From Domibacillus mangrovi (GTDB lineage Bacteria > Bacillota > Bacilli > Bacillales > Domibacillaceae): a stretch of DNA of 64,000 nt. Shown piece after piece: positions 10,243 through 18,066 of this stretch. Below the pieces are notes generated by a model. The model made no database searches and was not told where the DNA came from. It saw nothing but the letters and a program-made list of their open reading frames with translations. The DNA lies in contig NZ_MRWQ01000012.1 in NCBI RefSeq assembly GCF_001906925.1, positions 1 to 64,000 on the forward strand, read 5' to 3'. The position numbers and the translations under genes are program-made. How positions within the stretch are numbered: the stretch's first letter is position 1; every line of letters begins with the position of its first letter.

Positions 10243-11145
10243 TTATTTTATCTGAGGAAAAAGCTTTTTCAATATAATAGGTACAGGAGATTCAGCCGTC
10301 AAGCAGTCATTCGTAAAAGGGTTAGGCACTGTCAATTTCGCAGCGTGAAGCAATGGATAATCAAATGAGTTAGATCCGCCATAAAGGCTATCGCCCGCAA
10401 TCGGGTAACCGAGTGATGCTAGGTGAACGCGTATTTGATGGGTTCGTCCTGTTTCAAGACGACATTCAAGCAGTGAATAACCATTATGCACAGCGATTCG
10501 TTTATAATGTGTCACAGCTTTTTGACCGGTTGGTGAAACACGCCGCCGTGTCGGATGGTGACGATCTTTGCCGATCGGTTGATTGATGATTCCCGAATTT
10601 CTTTTCATCACTCCATCTACAACAGCAAAATATGTCCGATAAATCGTTTTTTCTTCGAGCAGACGTGAAAAAACAGCATAGGCCGCTTCATGCTTTGCAA
10701 ACAATACAGCCCCGCTCGTTCCTTCATCAAGGCGATGAATGTGACGGACAGGCAGTGTATCACCTAAGAGTGAAACATGATAACAGACTCCATTTAGCAG
10801 CGTATTTGTTTCATTATCTGAATTTGGGTGTGTTTTCATGCCAGCCGGCTTATTGGCGATGATCATGTGATCGTCTTCATATAGTATAGAAGGAGCTGGA
10901 TAAACGGGATCAGCCCCGAATGGGCCGGGCTGAAAGAATGGGACGGAAAGACGGGAACCAGATGTCATTGGGACACGCCAATCGATCAGCTTTCCATCCA
11001 ATGTAACGAGGCGATCCATTCGCCAGCGATGCAGCAATTTTTTTGGCAACTTCCAAATCGTTAAAAATAGTTCTTCTACCGTTATATTAGCCCATTCGTT
11101 TGAGATACTTATGGTTAACATCGAACCTTGTCGAATTGTGTTCAT
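10243..11145 (-). CDS. RluA-family RNA pseudouridine synthase (YhcT-like)
   Basis: This enzyme isomerises specific uridines in rRNA or tRNA. The catalytic motif HRLDEGTSG (about residues 138-146) contains the essential aspartate, and NKPAGMKTHP and GRTHQIRVHLASLGYPIAGD are the other conserved blocks. A degenerate N-terminal S4-like region precedes them. The length is about 300 aa. The start at 11145 is preferred over 11154 because AAAAGG sits nine bases before that ATG. It is divergent from yhcU, as yhcT-yhcU neighbours are in B. subtilis. The exact RNA target is unknown. Confidence 0.88.
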   Translation of the reverse strand: MNTIRQGSMLTISISNEWANITVEELFLTIWKLPKKLLHRWRMDRLVTLDGKLIDWRVPMTSGSRLSVPFFQPGPFGADPVYPAPSILYEDDHMIIANKPAGMKTHPNSDNETNTLLNGVCYHVSLLGDTLPVRHIHRLDEGTSGAVLFAKHEAAYAVFSRLLEEKTIYRTYFAVVDGVMKRNSGIINQPIGKDRHHPTRRRVSPTGQKAVTHYKRIAVHNGYSLLECRLETGRTHQIRVHLASLGYPIAGDSLYGGSNSFDYPLLHAAKLTVPNPFTNDCLTAESPVPIILKKLFPQIK

Positions 11146-11235
11146 TCCATTCATCCTTTTCTGAAAAATAACGATGCATTGTAATAAGATTGTATGGTAT
11201 TCTTATAGGAGACTGCAAGTAAAGGTGGCTGTCAC

Positions 11236-11592
11236 ATGACGATGATCATGTCTTCTACAGTTGAACAGGAAGAAAAAATAAAAAGTTTAAGCACTTATTT
11301 GTCGCATCATGTCTTTCCACGTTATATCGATTCGACAATGGCTGATGTGATAAAAGCAGAAAAGTTTTTTCAAATTGAAGATGAAACGCTTGCTTATGTG
11401 GAGTCATTAAAAGATGCTTCCCGTGTAATTACAGCGTTAAACACGATTATTTCTATCCTAGAAACAACGCATATATCTTCTTCATATGAGGAACTTTTCA
11501 GTGAAAGTGTGGATACACTGCGAAGTTATCAGATTGATTTTCCGTTTCCATTATCGTTTTTTCATGAACGAAAACAGGCTGAATTTTTTTAA
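11236..11592 (+). CDS. yhcU: YhcU family protein (DUF5365)
   Basis: This is a 118-aa soluble protein of unknown function, mostly helical. Position next to the YhcT-type pseudouridine synthase and overall length match B. subtilis yhcU. AAAGGTGG precedes the ATG. No catalytic motif is visible. A strong terminator follows, convergent with the thioredoxin-like gene. Confidence 0.75.
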   Translation: MTMIMSSTVEQEEKIKSLSTYLSHHVFPRYIDSTMADVIKAEKFFQIEDETLAYVESLKDASRVITALNTIISILETTHISSSYEELFSESVDTLRSYQIDFPFPLSFFHERKQAEFF

Positions 11593-11593
11593 T

Positions 11594-11637
11594 AAAAAAG
11601 CTGTCTTCTGCTTTTTGACTGCAGAAGACAGCTTTTT
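11594..11637. terminator. Convergent bidirectional terminator
   Basis: AAAAAGCTGTCTTCTGC pairs perfectly with GCAGAAGACAGCTTTTT. It serves yhcU on the plus strand and the thiol-oxidoreductase operon on the minus strand. Confidence 0.9.
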
Positions 11638-12109
11638 ATTGTTGCTTTTTCGTTTGTCTGAGGAATGACTGCCATTCGCTATCCGGCTGACTGCCGACAA
11701 GACGGCCTTTTTCGGCTCCGCCTTCGAAGTAAATAAGGGTTGGCGTATACTCAATTTTATAATCTTCCCATCCCTGCTCAAATTCAAGCAAGTTGTATTG
11801 CAGAACGTCTACATTTTCATCATCTGCAATGGGCATTAACACAGGTGTCGTTTCTTGACAGTGCGGGCAAGTAGGACTGAAGAAATACACAACGGTATCT
11901 TCGCCATTTTCAAGTTTTTCCTCCAGTGTGTTGGGCTGTACGATATTTTGATAGTTTGGATCATCAAGCTGTTTCACCGTTTCAGTATGAAGATCATCTT
12001 TACCGTATGGATTTCCTTCCGAAGCTTTTTCTTTCTGATACTGTGTAATAAAGGCAATACCACCGAAGATTAGTACGAGCACCACCGCAAAAATCATTAC
12101 TTTTTTCAA
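11636..12109 (-). CDS. Membrane-anchored thioredoxin-like thiol-disulfide oxidoreductase
   Basis: This 157-aa protein has an N-terminal hydrophobic anchor (residues 4-22) and a thioredoxin fold facing outside the cell. The redox motif is CPHC (about 80-83), with the cis-proline in YTPTLIYF (about 121). CPHC, rather than CGPC, suggests an oxidising DsbA/BdbA-type role. bdbC lies four bases upstream on the same strand, so the pair probably forms an oxidase-thioredoxin couple making disulfide bonds in exported proteins. It is shorter than BdbD (about 220 aa) and closer to BdbA in size. Confidence 0.85.
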   Translation of the reverse strand: MKKVMIFAVVLVLIFGGIAFITQYQKEKASEGNPYGKDDLHTETVKQLDDPNYQNIVQPNTLEEKLENGEDTVVYFFSPTCPHCQETTPVLMPIADDENVDVLQYNLLEFEQGWEDYKIEYTPTLIYFEGGAEKGRLVGSQPDSEWQSFLRQTKKQQ

Positions 12110-12112
12110 CGT

Positions 12113-12532
12113 TTATTCTCCTTTTCCTCTTAAAATCAATAAACTGGCAATGAAAATAATTGTAAACGCCGTAAGAGCTAAAAACGGAATTGTAATGAAT
12201 CCGAGCCAGTTAATATACATACCCGTACATGGAACACGTCCGCATGCCGGGGCAGCGTCTGTTAAAAAGGTCACTTTTTGAATGCCGTAATGGTAAAGCG
12301 AGATGAGACCGCCAATTCCAGACATTAATAATGAATACATCGCTGCTTTTATATCTTTTTTTACGACAGCAAGTCCTAGCAGAAGAACGAGTGGATATAT
12401 TAAAATACGCTGATACCAGCAAAGTTCGCACGGCTCATATCCGACAATTTCCGAGAAATAAAGACTGCCGAGCATCGCTGTAAAAGATGTAGCCCATGCG
12501 ATGAAAAGTAGATTGTCTTTTTTTAGCATCAT
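12113..12532 (-). CDS. bdbC: Disulfide bond formation protein BdbC (DsbB family)
   Basis: BdbC is a four-helix membrane quinone reductase that reoxidises a partner thioredoxin. At 139 aa it has the normal length. The first loop carries CELCWYQR (about residues 35-42) and the second loop carries the CGRVPC pair (about 97-102), both needed for activity. The gene starts MM; the second ATG at 12529 is as likely as the first. It is co-transcribed with the CPHC thioredoxin-like gene downstream. Confidence 0.93.
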   Translation of the reverse strand: MMLKKDNLLFIAWATSFTAMLGSLYFSEIVGYEPCELCWYQRILIYPLVLLLGLAVVKKDIKAAMYSLLMSGIGGLISLYHYGIQKVTFLTDAAPACGRVPCTGMYINWLGFITIPFLALTAFTIIFIASLLILRGKGE

Positions 12533-12682
12533 TATCCCTGCCTGTTATGAATTTAATTTGTGGACAATAGCATTATAGTCCGAATTAAGATAAAAAGTAA
12601 AACAATGTGTGCCAAATTCATACTGTAAAATTCCGTAAACTGGTGGTATGATAGTGAAAATAAGAGTTTGGAGGGATTGCCT

Positions 12683-14416
12683 GTGGCCTGGAAAGAAGAG
12701 TATAGCCGGTGGAAAAATCATCCGGCGCTTGATCAAGAGATAAGTGGATTACTTGTGAAGATTGAAACGGATGAAAAAAGTTTAGAAGACGCTTTTTACA
12801 AAAATCTTGAATTTGGTACAGGCGGAATGCGCGGCGAAATTGGTGCCGGTATAAATCGCATGAATGTATACACGATCCGCAAAGCATCGGCAGGTCTTGC
12901 TGCATACATAGTAGAGCAGGGGATTGAAGCAAAAAAACGCGGTGTCGTCATTGCGTATGATTCGCGTCATAAATCACCTGAATTTGCAATAGAAAGCGCT
13001 AAAACACTCGCTTCTGCTGGCATTCAAACATACGTATTCGACGAACTCCGGCCAACACCCGAACTGTCATTTGCTGTACGTCAACTAAACGCATATGCAG
13101 GGATCGTGATTACAGCGAGCCACAATCCACCTGAATATAACGGCTATAAAGTATATGGCCCGGACGGAGCACAATTGGCACCGGCTGCGGCCGACCGTGT
13201 TATTGAGAAAGTATATGCAGCAGGCGACGAACTTGATATTCAAGTAGAAGATGAGGCGGTATTGAAAGAAAATGGGCTGATTAAAATGATCGGCGCCGAT
13301 ATGGATGCTGCCTATGTAGATAAGCTCGTTACGATTTCTGAATGCCCTCAGGCAGCAGAAGAAACAGATATTCGTATTGTATTTACTCCATTACATGGGA
13401 CAGGCAATAAGCCAGTTCGCCAGGCACTCGACGCACTCGGTTATAAAAACGTAACAGTCGTTCTAGAACAAGAGAAGCCGGATGCAAATTTTTCAACGGT
13501 GACTTCACCAAACCCAGAAGAAAAAGCAGCCTTTGAACTGGCCATCCGTGATGGACAGAAAGTCGATGCAGATATTTTAATCGCAACCGATCCGGATGCA
13601 GATCGGCTTGGCGTTGCTGTGAAAGATGGCAAAGGGGGGTACGTACTTTTAACAGGGAATGAAACGGGTGCTTTACTGGTTGATTATGTTCTTTCCCAGA
13701 AAAAAGAAAAAGGGACTATCCCTGAAAATGGCCGTATATTTAAAACGATTGTGACCTCTGAACTCGGACGAGTTACTGCGGAACAATACGGTGTCTCATG
13801 TGAAGACGTATTAACCGGTTTTAAATTTATCGGGGAAAAAATTGAAAAATATAATGAAACAGGCGAGTATACATTTTTATTTGGATATGAAGAAAGCTAT
13901 GGATATTTAATCGGCGATTTTGCCCGTGATAAAGATGCAGTACAAGCAGCGCTTATGGCTGTTGAAGCATGTGCCTATTATAAAAAGCAAGGCAAAACGC
14001 TTCACGATGCGCTAATGGATTTATATTCACGTGTAGGCTACTATAAAGAAGGTCTACAATCGTTGACATTGAAAGGGAAAGATGGTGCTGAACAAATTGA
14101 TGCGCTTCTCGCATCATTCCGCGAAAGTCCACCAGCTGACATAGCAGGCATTCCTATCGCATCGATTGAAGATTACCAGACAGGTGAACGTTCGGTCATC
14201 ATGACAAAGACGAAAGAAACAATTGACCTGCCGTCATCAAATGTATTGAAATATTTCCTTGAAGATGGCACTTGGGTATGTGCACGTCCATCTGGAACTG
14301 AACCGAAAGTGAAATTTTATTTCGGTGTGAGGGATAAATCATTTGAAGATGTATCTAAAAAACTTGAACGTATCCAAATGCAGTTTATGGAAAATGTTAA
14401 AAGTTTGCTAAGATAA
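12683..14416 (+). CDS. pgcA: Alpha-phosphoglucomutase PgcA
   Basis: PgcA interconverts glucose-6-phosphate and glucose-1-phosphate for glucolipid, teichoic-acid anchor and UDP-glucose synthesis. The 577-aa protein matches the B. subtilis enzyme (about 581 aa). The phosphoserine loop [13 protein letters not shown] (about 144-156), the metal loop DPDADRLG (about 304-311), the sugar loop [12 protein letters not shown] and the phosphate loop RPSGTEPK (about 538) are all present. The start is GTG at 12683 behind TTTGGAGG. A terminator follows directly. Confidence 0.95.
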   Translation: MAWKEEYSRWKNHPALDQEISGLLVKIETDEKSLEDAFYKNLEFGTGGMRGEIGAGINRMNVYTIRKASAGLAAYIVEQGIEAKKRGVVIAYDSRHKSPEFAIESAKTLASAGIQTYVFDELRPTPELSFAVRQLNAYAGIVITASHNPPEYNGYKVYGPDGAQLAPAAADRVIEKVYAAGDELDIQVEDEAVLKENGLIKMIGADMDAAYVDKLVTISECPQAAEETDIRIVFTPLHGTGNKPVRQALDALGYKNVTVVLEQEKPDANFSTVTSPNPEEKAAFELAIRDGQKVDADILIATDPDADRLGVAVKDGKGGYVLLTGNETGALLVDYVLSQKKEKGTIPENGRIFKTIVTSELGRVTAEQYGVSCEDVLTGFKFIGEKIEKYNETGEYTFLFGYEESYGYLIGDFARDKDAVQAALMAVEACAYYKKQGKTLHDALMDLYSRVGYYKEGLQSLTLKGKDGAEQIDALLASFRESPPADIAGIPIASIEDYQTGERSVIMTKTKETIDLPSSNVLKYFLEDGTWVCARPSGTEPKVKFYFGVRDKSFEDVSKKLERIQMQFMENVKSLLR

Positions 14417-14420
14417 GGAA

Positions 14421-14452
14421 AGGGAGACAGGTTATTTCTGTCTCTCTTTTTT
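14421..14452 (+). terminator. Terminator of pgcA
   Basis: GGGAGACAG pairs with CTGTCTCTC, followed by a T-run. Confidence 0.85.
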
Positions 14453-14479
14453 CATGTTTATCATCCATCTGCATAAAAT
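14452..14479 (+). promoter_or_regulatory. Candidate sigma-E promoter of spoVR
   Basis: A -35-like TCATGTT (14452-14458) lies 13 bp before CATAAAAT (14472-14479). The same -10 word lies in front of prkA. B. subtilis spoVR is a known sigma-E gene. Confidence 0.5.
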
Positions 14480-14498
14480 GAGGCAGGGGGGATGGTAG

Positions 14499-15824
14499 AT
14501 GAAACAAAACGACCTTCAATATGCAATTGATGAAATAACAGATATCGCCGCCGGTTTTGGTCTCGATTTTTATTCGATGCGCTATGAAATTTGTCCGGCT
14601 GATATTATATATACGTTCGGTGCATATGGGATGCCCGCCCGCTTTTCGCACTGGCGGTTCGGAAAACGGTTTTATAAAATGAAGCTCCAGTATGAAATGG
14701 GGCTCAGTAAAATATATGAACTGGTTATTAATACCGATCCGTGCAGTGCGTTTTTGCTAAATACAAATTCACTGGTTCAAAACAAATTAATTGTGGCGCA
14801 CGTACTCGCTCATGCCGACTTTTTTAAAAACAATGCGCACTTCAAAAAAACAAATCGGAAAATGGTGACGTCAATGGAGTCGGCTGCTGCCCGTATTCAA
14901 GCGTTAACAGATGAGTTTGGTATCGACCAAGTGGAAACATTTTTAGATGCGGTGTTGTCGATTGAAGAGCATGTCGATCCGCATGGAGAAATTGGGGGCG
15001 GTGATCAATTAATAACGGCTCCAAGAAAGCATTTGTATGATGACTTATGGGACCCTTCAGTAAAAGAAGAGCCGATAGTTGATGTACCTATAAATGAAAA
15101 AGATCTACTTAAATTTATTGCGGAAAACAGTCCTATTTTGAAAGATTGGCAGCGAGAAATCATTATGATCGTGCGTCAAGAAATGCTTTACTTTTGGCCG
15201 CAGATGGAAACGAAGATTATGAATGAAGGATGGGCATCTTACTGGCATATGAGAATTATGCGTGAGCTTGATTTGACTGAAGCAGAAGCCATCGACTATG
15301 CTCGTCTAAACGCAGAAGTTGTCCAGCCATCAAAAATGGGGTTAAATCCATATTATGTCGGTGTGAAGCTGTACGAGCACATTGAAGAACAGTATGGAAG
15401 CCGTGACAAACTGTTTGAGGTACGTGCGATGGAATCAGATCTATCGTTTTTGCGAAATTATATGACGAAAGAATTTGTGGAAAAAGAAGAAATGTACTTG
15501 TACGAAAAAAAGGGGAACCACTGGACGATTACAGAAAAAAGCTGGGAGAATATCCGGGATCATTTGACCGCATCCAAAGTGAATAGCGGCTTCCCATATT
15601 TAAGTGTGACAGACAGCAATTATATAAATGCAGGTGAGTTATATATCATTCATTCGTATGAAGGTACAGAGCTGGATCTTAGTTATTTAGAACATACGAT
15701 GCCGCACATATATACATTGTGGGGAAGACCGGTTCATATTGAAACGGTTGTAGACGGACGAACGACGGTCTTTACACATGGAAAAGATGGGATTAAGCGA
15801 AAATATGGAAAAGCGTTTACGTAA
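14499..15824 (+). CDS. spoVR: SpoVR family sporulation protein
   Basis: SpoVR is a cytosolic mother-cell protein needed for proper spore cortex formation. Its biochemical role is not settled. The family signature FYSMRYEICPADIIYTFGAY (about residues 24-43) and the block MNEGWASYWHMRIMRELDL (about 245-263) are intact. At 441 aa it is slightly shorter than the B. subtilis protein (468 aa). GGGGGGATGG precedes the ATG, and a sigma-E-like promoter lies upstream. A hairpin at 15850 ends it. Confidence 0.95.
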   Translation: MKQNDLQYAIDEITDIAAGFGLDFYSMRYEICPADIIYTFGAYGMPARFSHWRFGKRFYKMKLQYEMGLSKIYELVINTDPCSAFLLNTNSLVQNKLIVAHVLAHADFFKNNAHFKKTNRKMVTSMESAAARIQALTDEFGIDQVETFLDAVLSIEEHVDPHGEIGGGDQLITAPRKHLYDDLWDPSVKEEPIVDVPINEKDLLKFIAENSPILKDWQREIIMIVRQEMLYFWPQMETKIMNEGWASYWHMRIMRELDLTEAEAIDYARLNAEVVQPSKMGLNPYYVGVKLYEHIEEQYGSRDKLFEVRAMESDLSFLRNYMTKEFVEKEEMYLYEKKGNHWTITEKSWENIRDHLTASKVNSGFPYLSVTDSNYINAGELYIIHSYEGTELDLSYLEHTMPHIYTLWGRPVHIETVVDGRTTVFTHGKDGIKRKYGKAFT

Positions 15825-15849
15825 ACAAATGCACAGGAACGATAAAGAC

Positions 15850-15894
15850 GAATCTGAGAAACCGCATTAAAGGCGATTTTCAGATTCATTTTTT
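15850..15894. terminator. Convergent terminator spoVR / EcsC-family gene
   Basis: GAATCTGA-GAAA pairs with TTTTCAGATTC around a loop and is followed by a T-run. The 3' arm lies inside the last codons of the minus-strand gene. Confidence 0.7.
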
Positions 15895-16691
15895 GCATCT
15901 AGAGATATTATCCGTTCTAAAATACGGCGTTTTCGGTACAGCATCATCCCTGCATCGGCGATGTCTTCAATCATGGAACGATTTGAAATGGCTCCGAATA
16001 CAATGCCGATGATCGGTACGAGACGGAGTAGTTTTTTTAGGCCATACTGCTCTCGATAACCAAGAACGACTTCACGCCAGCCTTGCAAATGAGAAATCAT
16101 TTGTTTGTTATTACTTCGGTTCGTATAATCAGATAGCTCCTGTAAAATGGCTTTTTTGCCCACCACATCTGATGACGTAAACTGCAAACATTTAATAATA
16201 AAGATGCGCTCTTCACGTTCGTTTGGGTCATATCCATATGAAACGGCGATTTCCTGTAATGTTTTCAATGAAATAGCAAGCGTTGCCGGAATATCTACAG
16301 CGAGAGTTAAAAACCCGCCGACGCCAGTTGTGGCACCTTGTACGGTTGCTGCACCTGCGTGAGCCTTCTGAATAGAAAGGGCTGTTTCATCCATTGCTCT
16401 GAGCGGAATCCTTGTAACATCTTCAATAGTATGAACAGGCATCCTTGCATTGCGTTCCAGTTTTTTTAAAGTACTACGTTGCTGTGTTAAATATTTGCCG
16501 CCGCTTTGAATGTAGTAACCTAGTTCATCCAGAAGGGCACCGATTCGCTTTTGGATAAATGAAGGAGTCATTCGATCGAGAAAAGCGAATGGAAGACGAG
16601 CAAGTTTATCCCAGATCCATAATCCTTTTTGCTCGTTTTCCCATCGTTTAATTGATTCAAGTTCTTCAAATAGTTGTTCTTTCGTTTCCAC
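15867..16691 (-). CDS. EcsC family protein
   Basis: This 274-aa protein belongs to the EcsC family. The glycine-rich membrane-embedded stretch VQGATTGVGGFLTLAVDIPA (about 117-136) is typical, followed by helices and a second hydrophobic segment near 229-243 (LVPIIGIVFGAIS). B. subtilis ecsC follows ecsAB; here ecsAB lies about 23 kb away and is followed by a PAP2 phosphatase instead. This may be a relocated ecsC or a paralogue. Function is unknown. It shares orientation with the ArsC-fold gene upstream. Confidence 0.82.
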   Translation of the reverse strand: METKEQLFEELESIKRWENEQKGLWIWDKLARLPFAFLDRMTPSFIQKRIGALLDELGYYIQSGGKYLTQQRSTLKKLERNARMPVHTIEDVTRIPLRAMDETALSIQKAHAGAATVQGATTGVGGFLTLAVDIPATLAISLKTLQEIAVSYGYDPNEREERIFIIKCLQFTSSDVVGKKAILQELSDYTNRSNNKQMISHLQGWREVVLGYREQYGLKKLLRLVPIIGIVFGAISNRSMIEDIADAGMMLYRKRRILERIISLDAKNESENRL

Positions 16692-16772
16692 CTACATAAC
16701 CCCTGCCTTTCAACGATATATACGTATAAACAACGTGAGAAGTTTCAAAAAAATCCCCTGCTTCGGCAAACG

Positions 16773-17210
16773 TTATTTCGAAGGAGGGGGCATAATTAAC
16801 TCTTTTTCAAGTTCTTTCATTTTGATGGCTAGTTCATCACAGACGATTTGGTACGTCGCCCATCGCTCGGGCATTTTATCATAATGCACTGGATTGGGTA
16901 TATTCCAGCGCAATACTTTCTGTCCTGCTCCATCAGGAAGCACCGGTAAACTGTCACGCTGAAAATCATAAATAGCAACAATGATATCAGCTTCATGAAT
17001 AAGCTGAGGTTTGAGTAAAAGTGGTGTCGGACTCTCGATGTTAATATTAACTTCTTTCATCGCTTCAACAGGCAAGGCATCGTAATCAGCATTCATACAA
17101 GAAGTACTGATTACATTCCAAGATGGTTTATTTAAGCGGGCTGCCCATCCTTCTGCCATCATGGTCAGATGATTAACAGGTGACAGAAATAAGATTGTTT
17201 TATTTTTCAT
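16773..17210 (-). CDS. Low-molecular-weight phosphatase / ArsC-fold protein without catalytic cysteine
   Basis: The 145-aa protein aligns with thioredoxin-coupled arsenate reductases and LMW tyrosine phosphatases. ILFLSPVNHLTMMAEGWAARL at the N-terminus matches the usual FLCTGNSCRSQMAEGWA block. The phosphate loop CX5R is replaced by SPVNHLTMM, so the nucleophilic cysteine and arginine are both missing. Later blocks (ADIIVAIYDF near 74, VLRWNIPNP near 100) keep the fold. It is therefore probably a non-catalytic binding protein. It starts at ATG 17210 behind AAAGGGGTCATC on the minus strand. Confidence 0.7.
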   Translation of the reverse strand: MKNKTILFLSPVNHLTMMAEGWAARLNKPSWNVISTSCMNADYDALPVEAMKEVNINIESPTPLLLKPQLIHEADIIVAIYDFQRDSLPVLPDGAGQKVLRWNIPNPVHYDKMPERWATYQIVCDELAIKMKELEKELIMPPPSK

Positions 17211-17388
17211 GACAGATGACCCCTTTGGTATGATGGTTATCCTTTTTATACCCAGTCTCTATGTAAATTAAGCATCAGTAACTAAAATAAACGCTAGACA
17301 ATAATGCGAACGTAATAGCACTATATTACCAACAGTATAGAAAGTTAAACGTAGTATGCAGAATTACTACGAGTTTCAACATAATATC

Positions 17389-17706
17389 ATGCTGAAACTT
17401 TTGTTTAAATATTTGTTGGCCATGGTACTGGGCAGTGTAGGGCTTCTTGTTGCAGGTATCGGTCTTATTATTGAGATTTATCGTCTTCTTGACATGACAA
17501 GAACAGCTAGTAACATTTCAGATGATGTTGCATGTACTATGTACGTGGCAGAGACAGAAAAAAACAAGACAAGACAATTAACGTCAGCGCATGGAAGTGT
17601 AATGATAAAAAAGGAAAGTGAGTCTATCGTTCATTTTCCTTTTTTGTTTTCAAAAAAAATTTTTTCGATTATACTGGATATGCACAATTACCACAAAGGA
17701 GCCTGA
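17389..17706 (+). CDS. Doubtful ORF with one transmembrane helix
   Basis: The frame encodes a short hydrophobic start (KYLLAMVLGSVGLLVAGIGL, about residues 7-26). It then reads through the terminator hairpin at 17607-17645 and the tatA promoter, ending just before tatA. No ribosome site precedes it. The N-terminal 60 residues could be a real membrane peptide or a gene broken downstream; the C-terminal part is probably not a protein. I recognise no family. Confidence 0.22.
   Translation: MLKLLFKYLLAMVLGSVGLLVAGIGLIIEIYRLLDMTRTASNISDDVACTMYVAETEKNKTRQLTSAHGSVMIKKESESIVHFPFLFSKKIFSIILDMHNYHKGA
17607..17645 (+). terminator. Strong hairpin terminator upstream of tatA
   Basis: AAAAAGGAAAGTGA pairs with TTCATTTTCCTTTTT with one G:U pair, followed by T-rich sequence. 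It implies that something upstream (17240-17600) is transcribed, although no convincing gene is there. Confidence 0.75.
17647..17675 (+). promoter_or_regulatory. Candidate sigma-A promoter of tatA
   Basis: TTTTCA (17647-17652), 17 bp, then TATACT (17670-17675), placed 38 bp before the tatA start. Confidence 0.5.
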
Positions 17707-17712
17707 CGCATA

Positions 17713-17889
17713 ATGAATCTTGGATTTGGCGAAGTAGCAATCATTTTAATTGTGGCGCTTTTATTATTTGGACCGTCGAAACTTCCGCAGCTTGGCCGTG
17801 CAGCAGGCCAAACATTACATGAGTTTAAACGAGGCATGAAAAATGTTATGGAAGACGATGACGATAAAAAGAAATCAGAAATAGAATAA
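17713..17889 (+). CDS. tatA: Twin-arginine translocase subunit TatA
   Basis: TatA forms the protein-conducting assembly of the Tat pathway, which exports folded proteins. The 58-aa product has the classic order: a short N-terminal transmembrane helix (residues 6-19), the hinge FGPSKLPQLGRAAGQ (19-33), the amphipathic helix (about 25-45) and an acidic tail with DDDDKKK. AAAGGAG precedes the ATG. It stands alone; no tatC is in the window, so its partner lies elsewhere or this is a TatAc-like extra copy. Confidence 0.95.
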   Translation: MNLGFGEVAIILIVALLLFGPSKLPQLGRAAGQTLHEFKRGMKNVMEDDDDKKKSEIE

Positions 17890-17918
17890 GCGGGCAGCTG
17901 CCACGCTTATTTTTTTTA
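17885..17918 (+). terminator. Terminator of tatA
   Basis: AATAAGCG pairs with CGCTTATT with an inner GGCAGCTGCC palindrome, followed by a T-run. Confidence 0.85.
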
Positions 17919-18066
17919 TCTTTTTTTTCGATAGAACGGAACTCATTATATACCTGATTCGTATAAGTATACACCCTGCTTTTAGTCATTTTCGTTGCAA
18001 TTTGACAGAGTGTGCTTAAAATGAAAACAGTCCGTATCGCATTTTTCAGAAGGGAAAAAGACAGAA

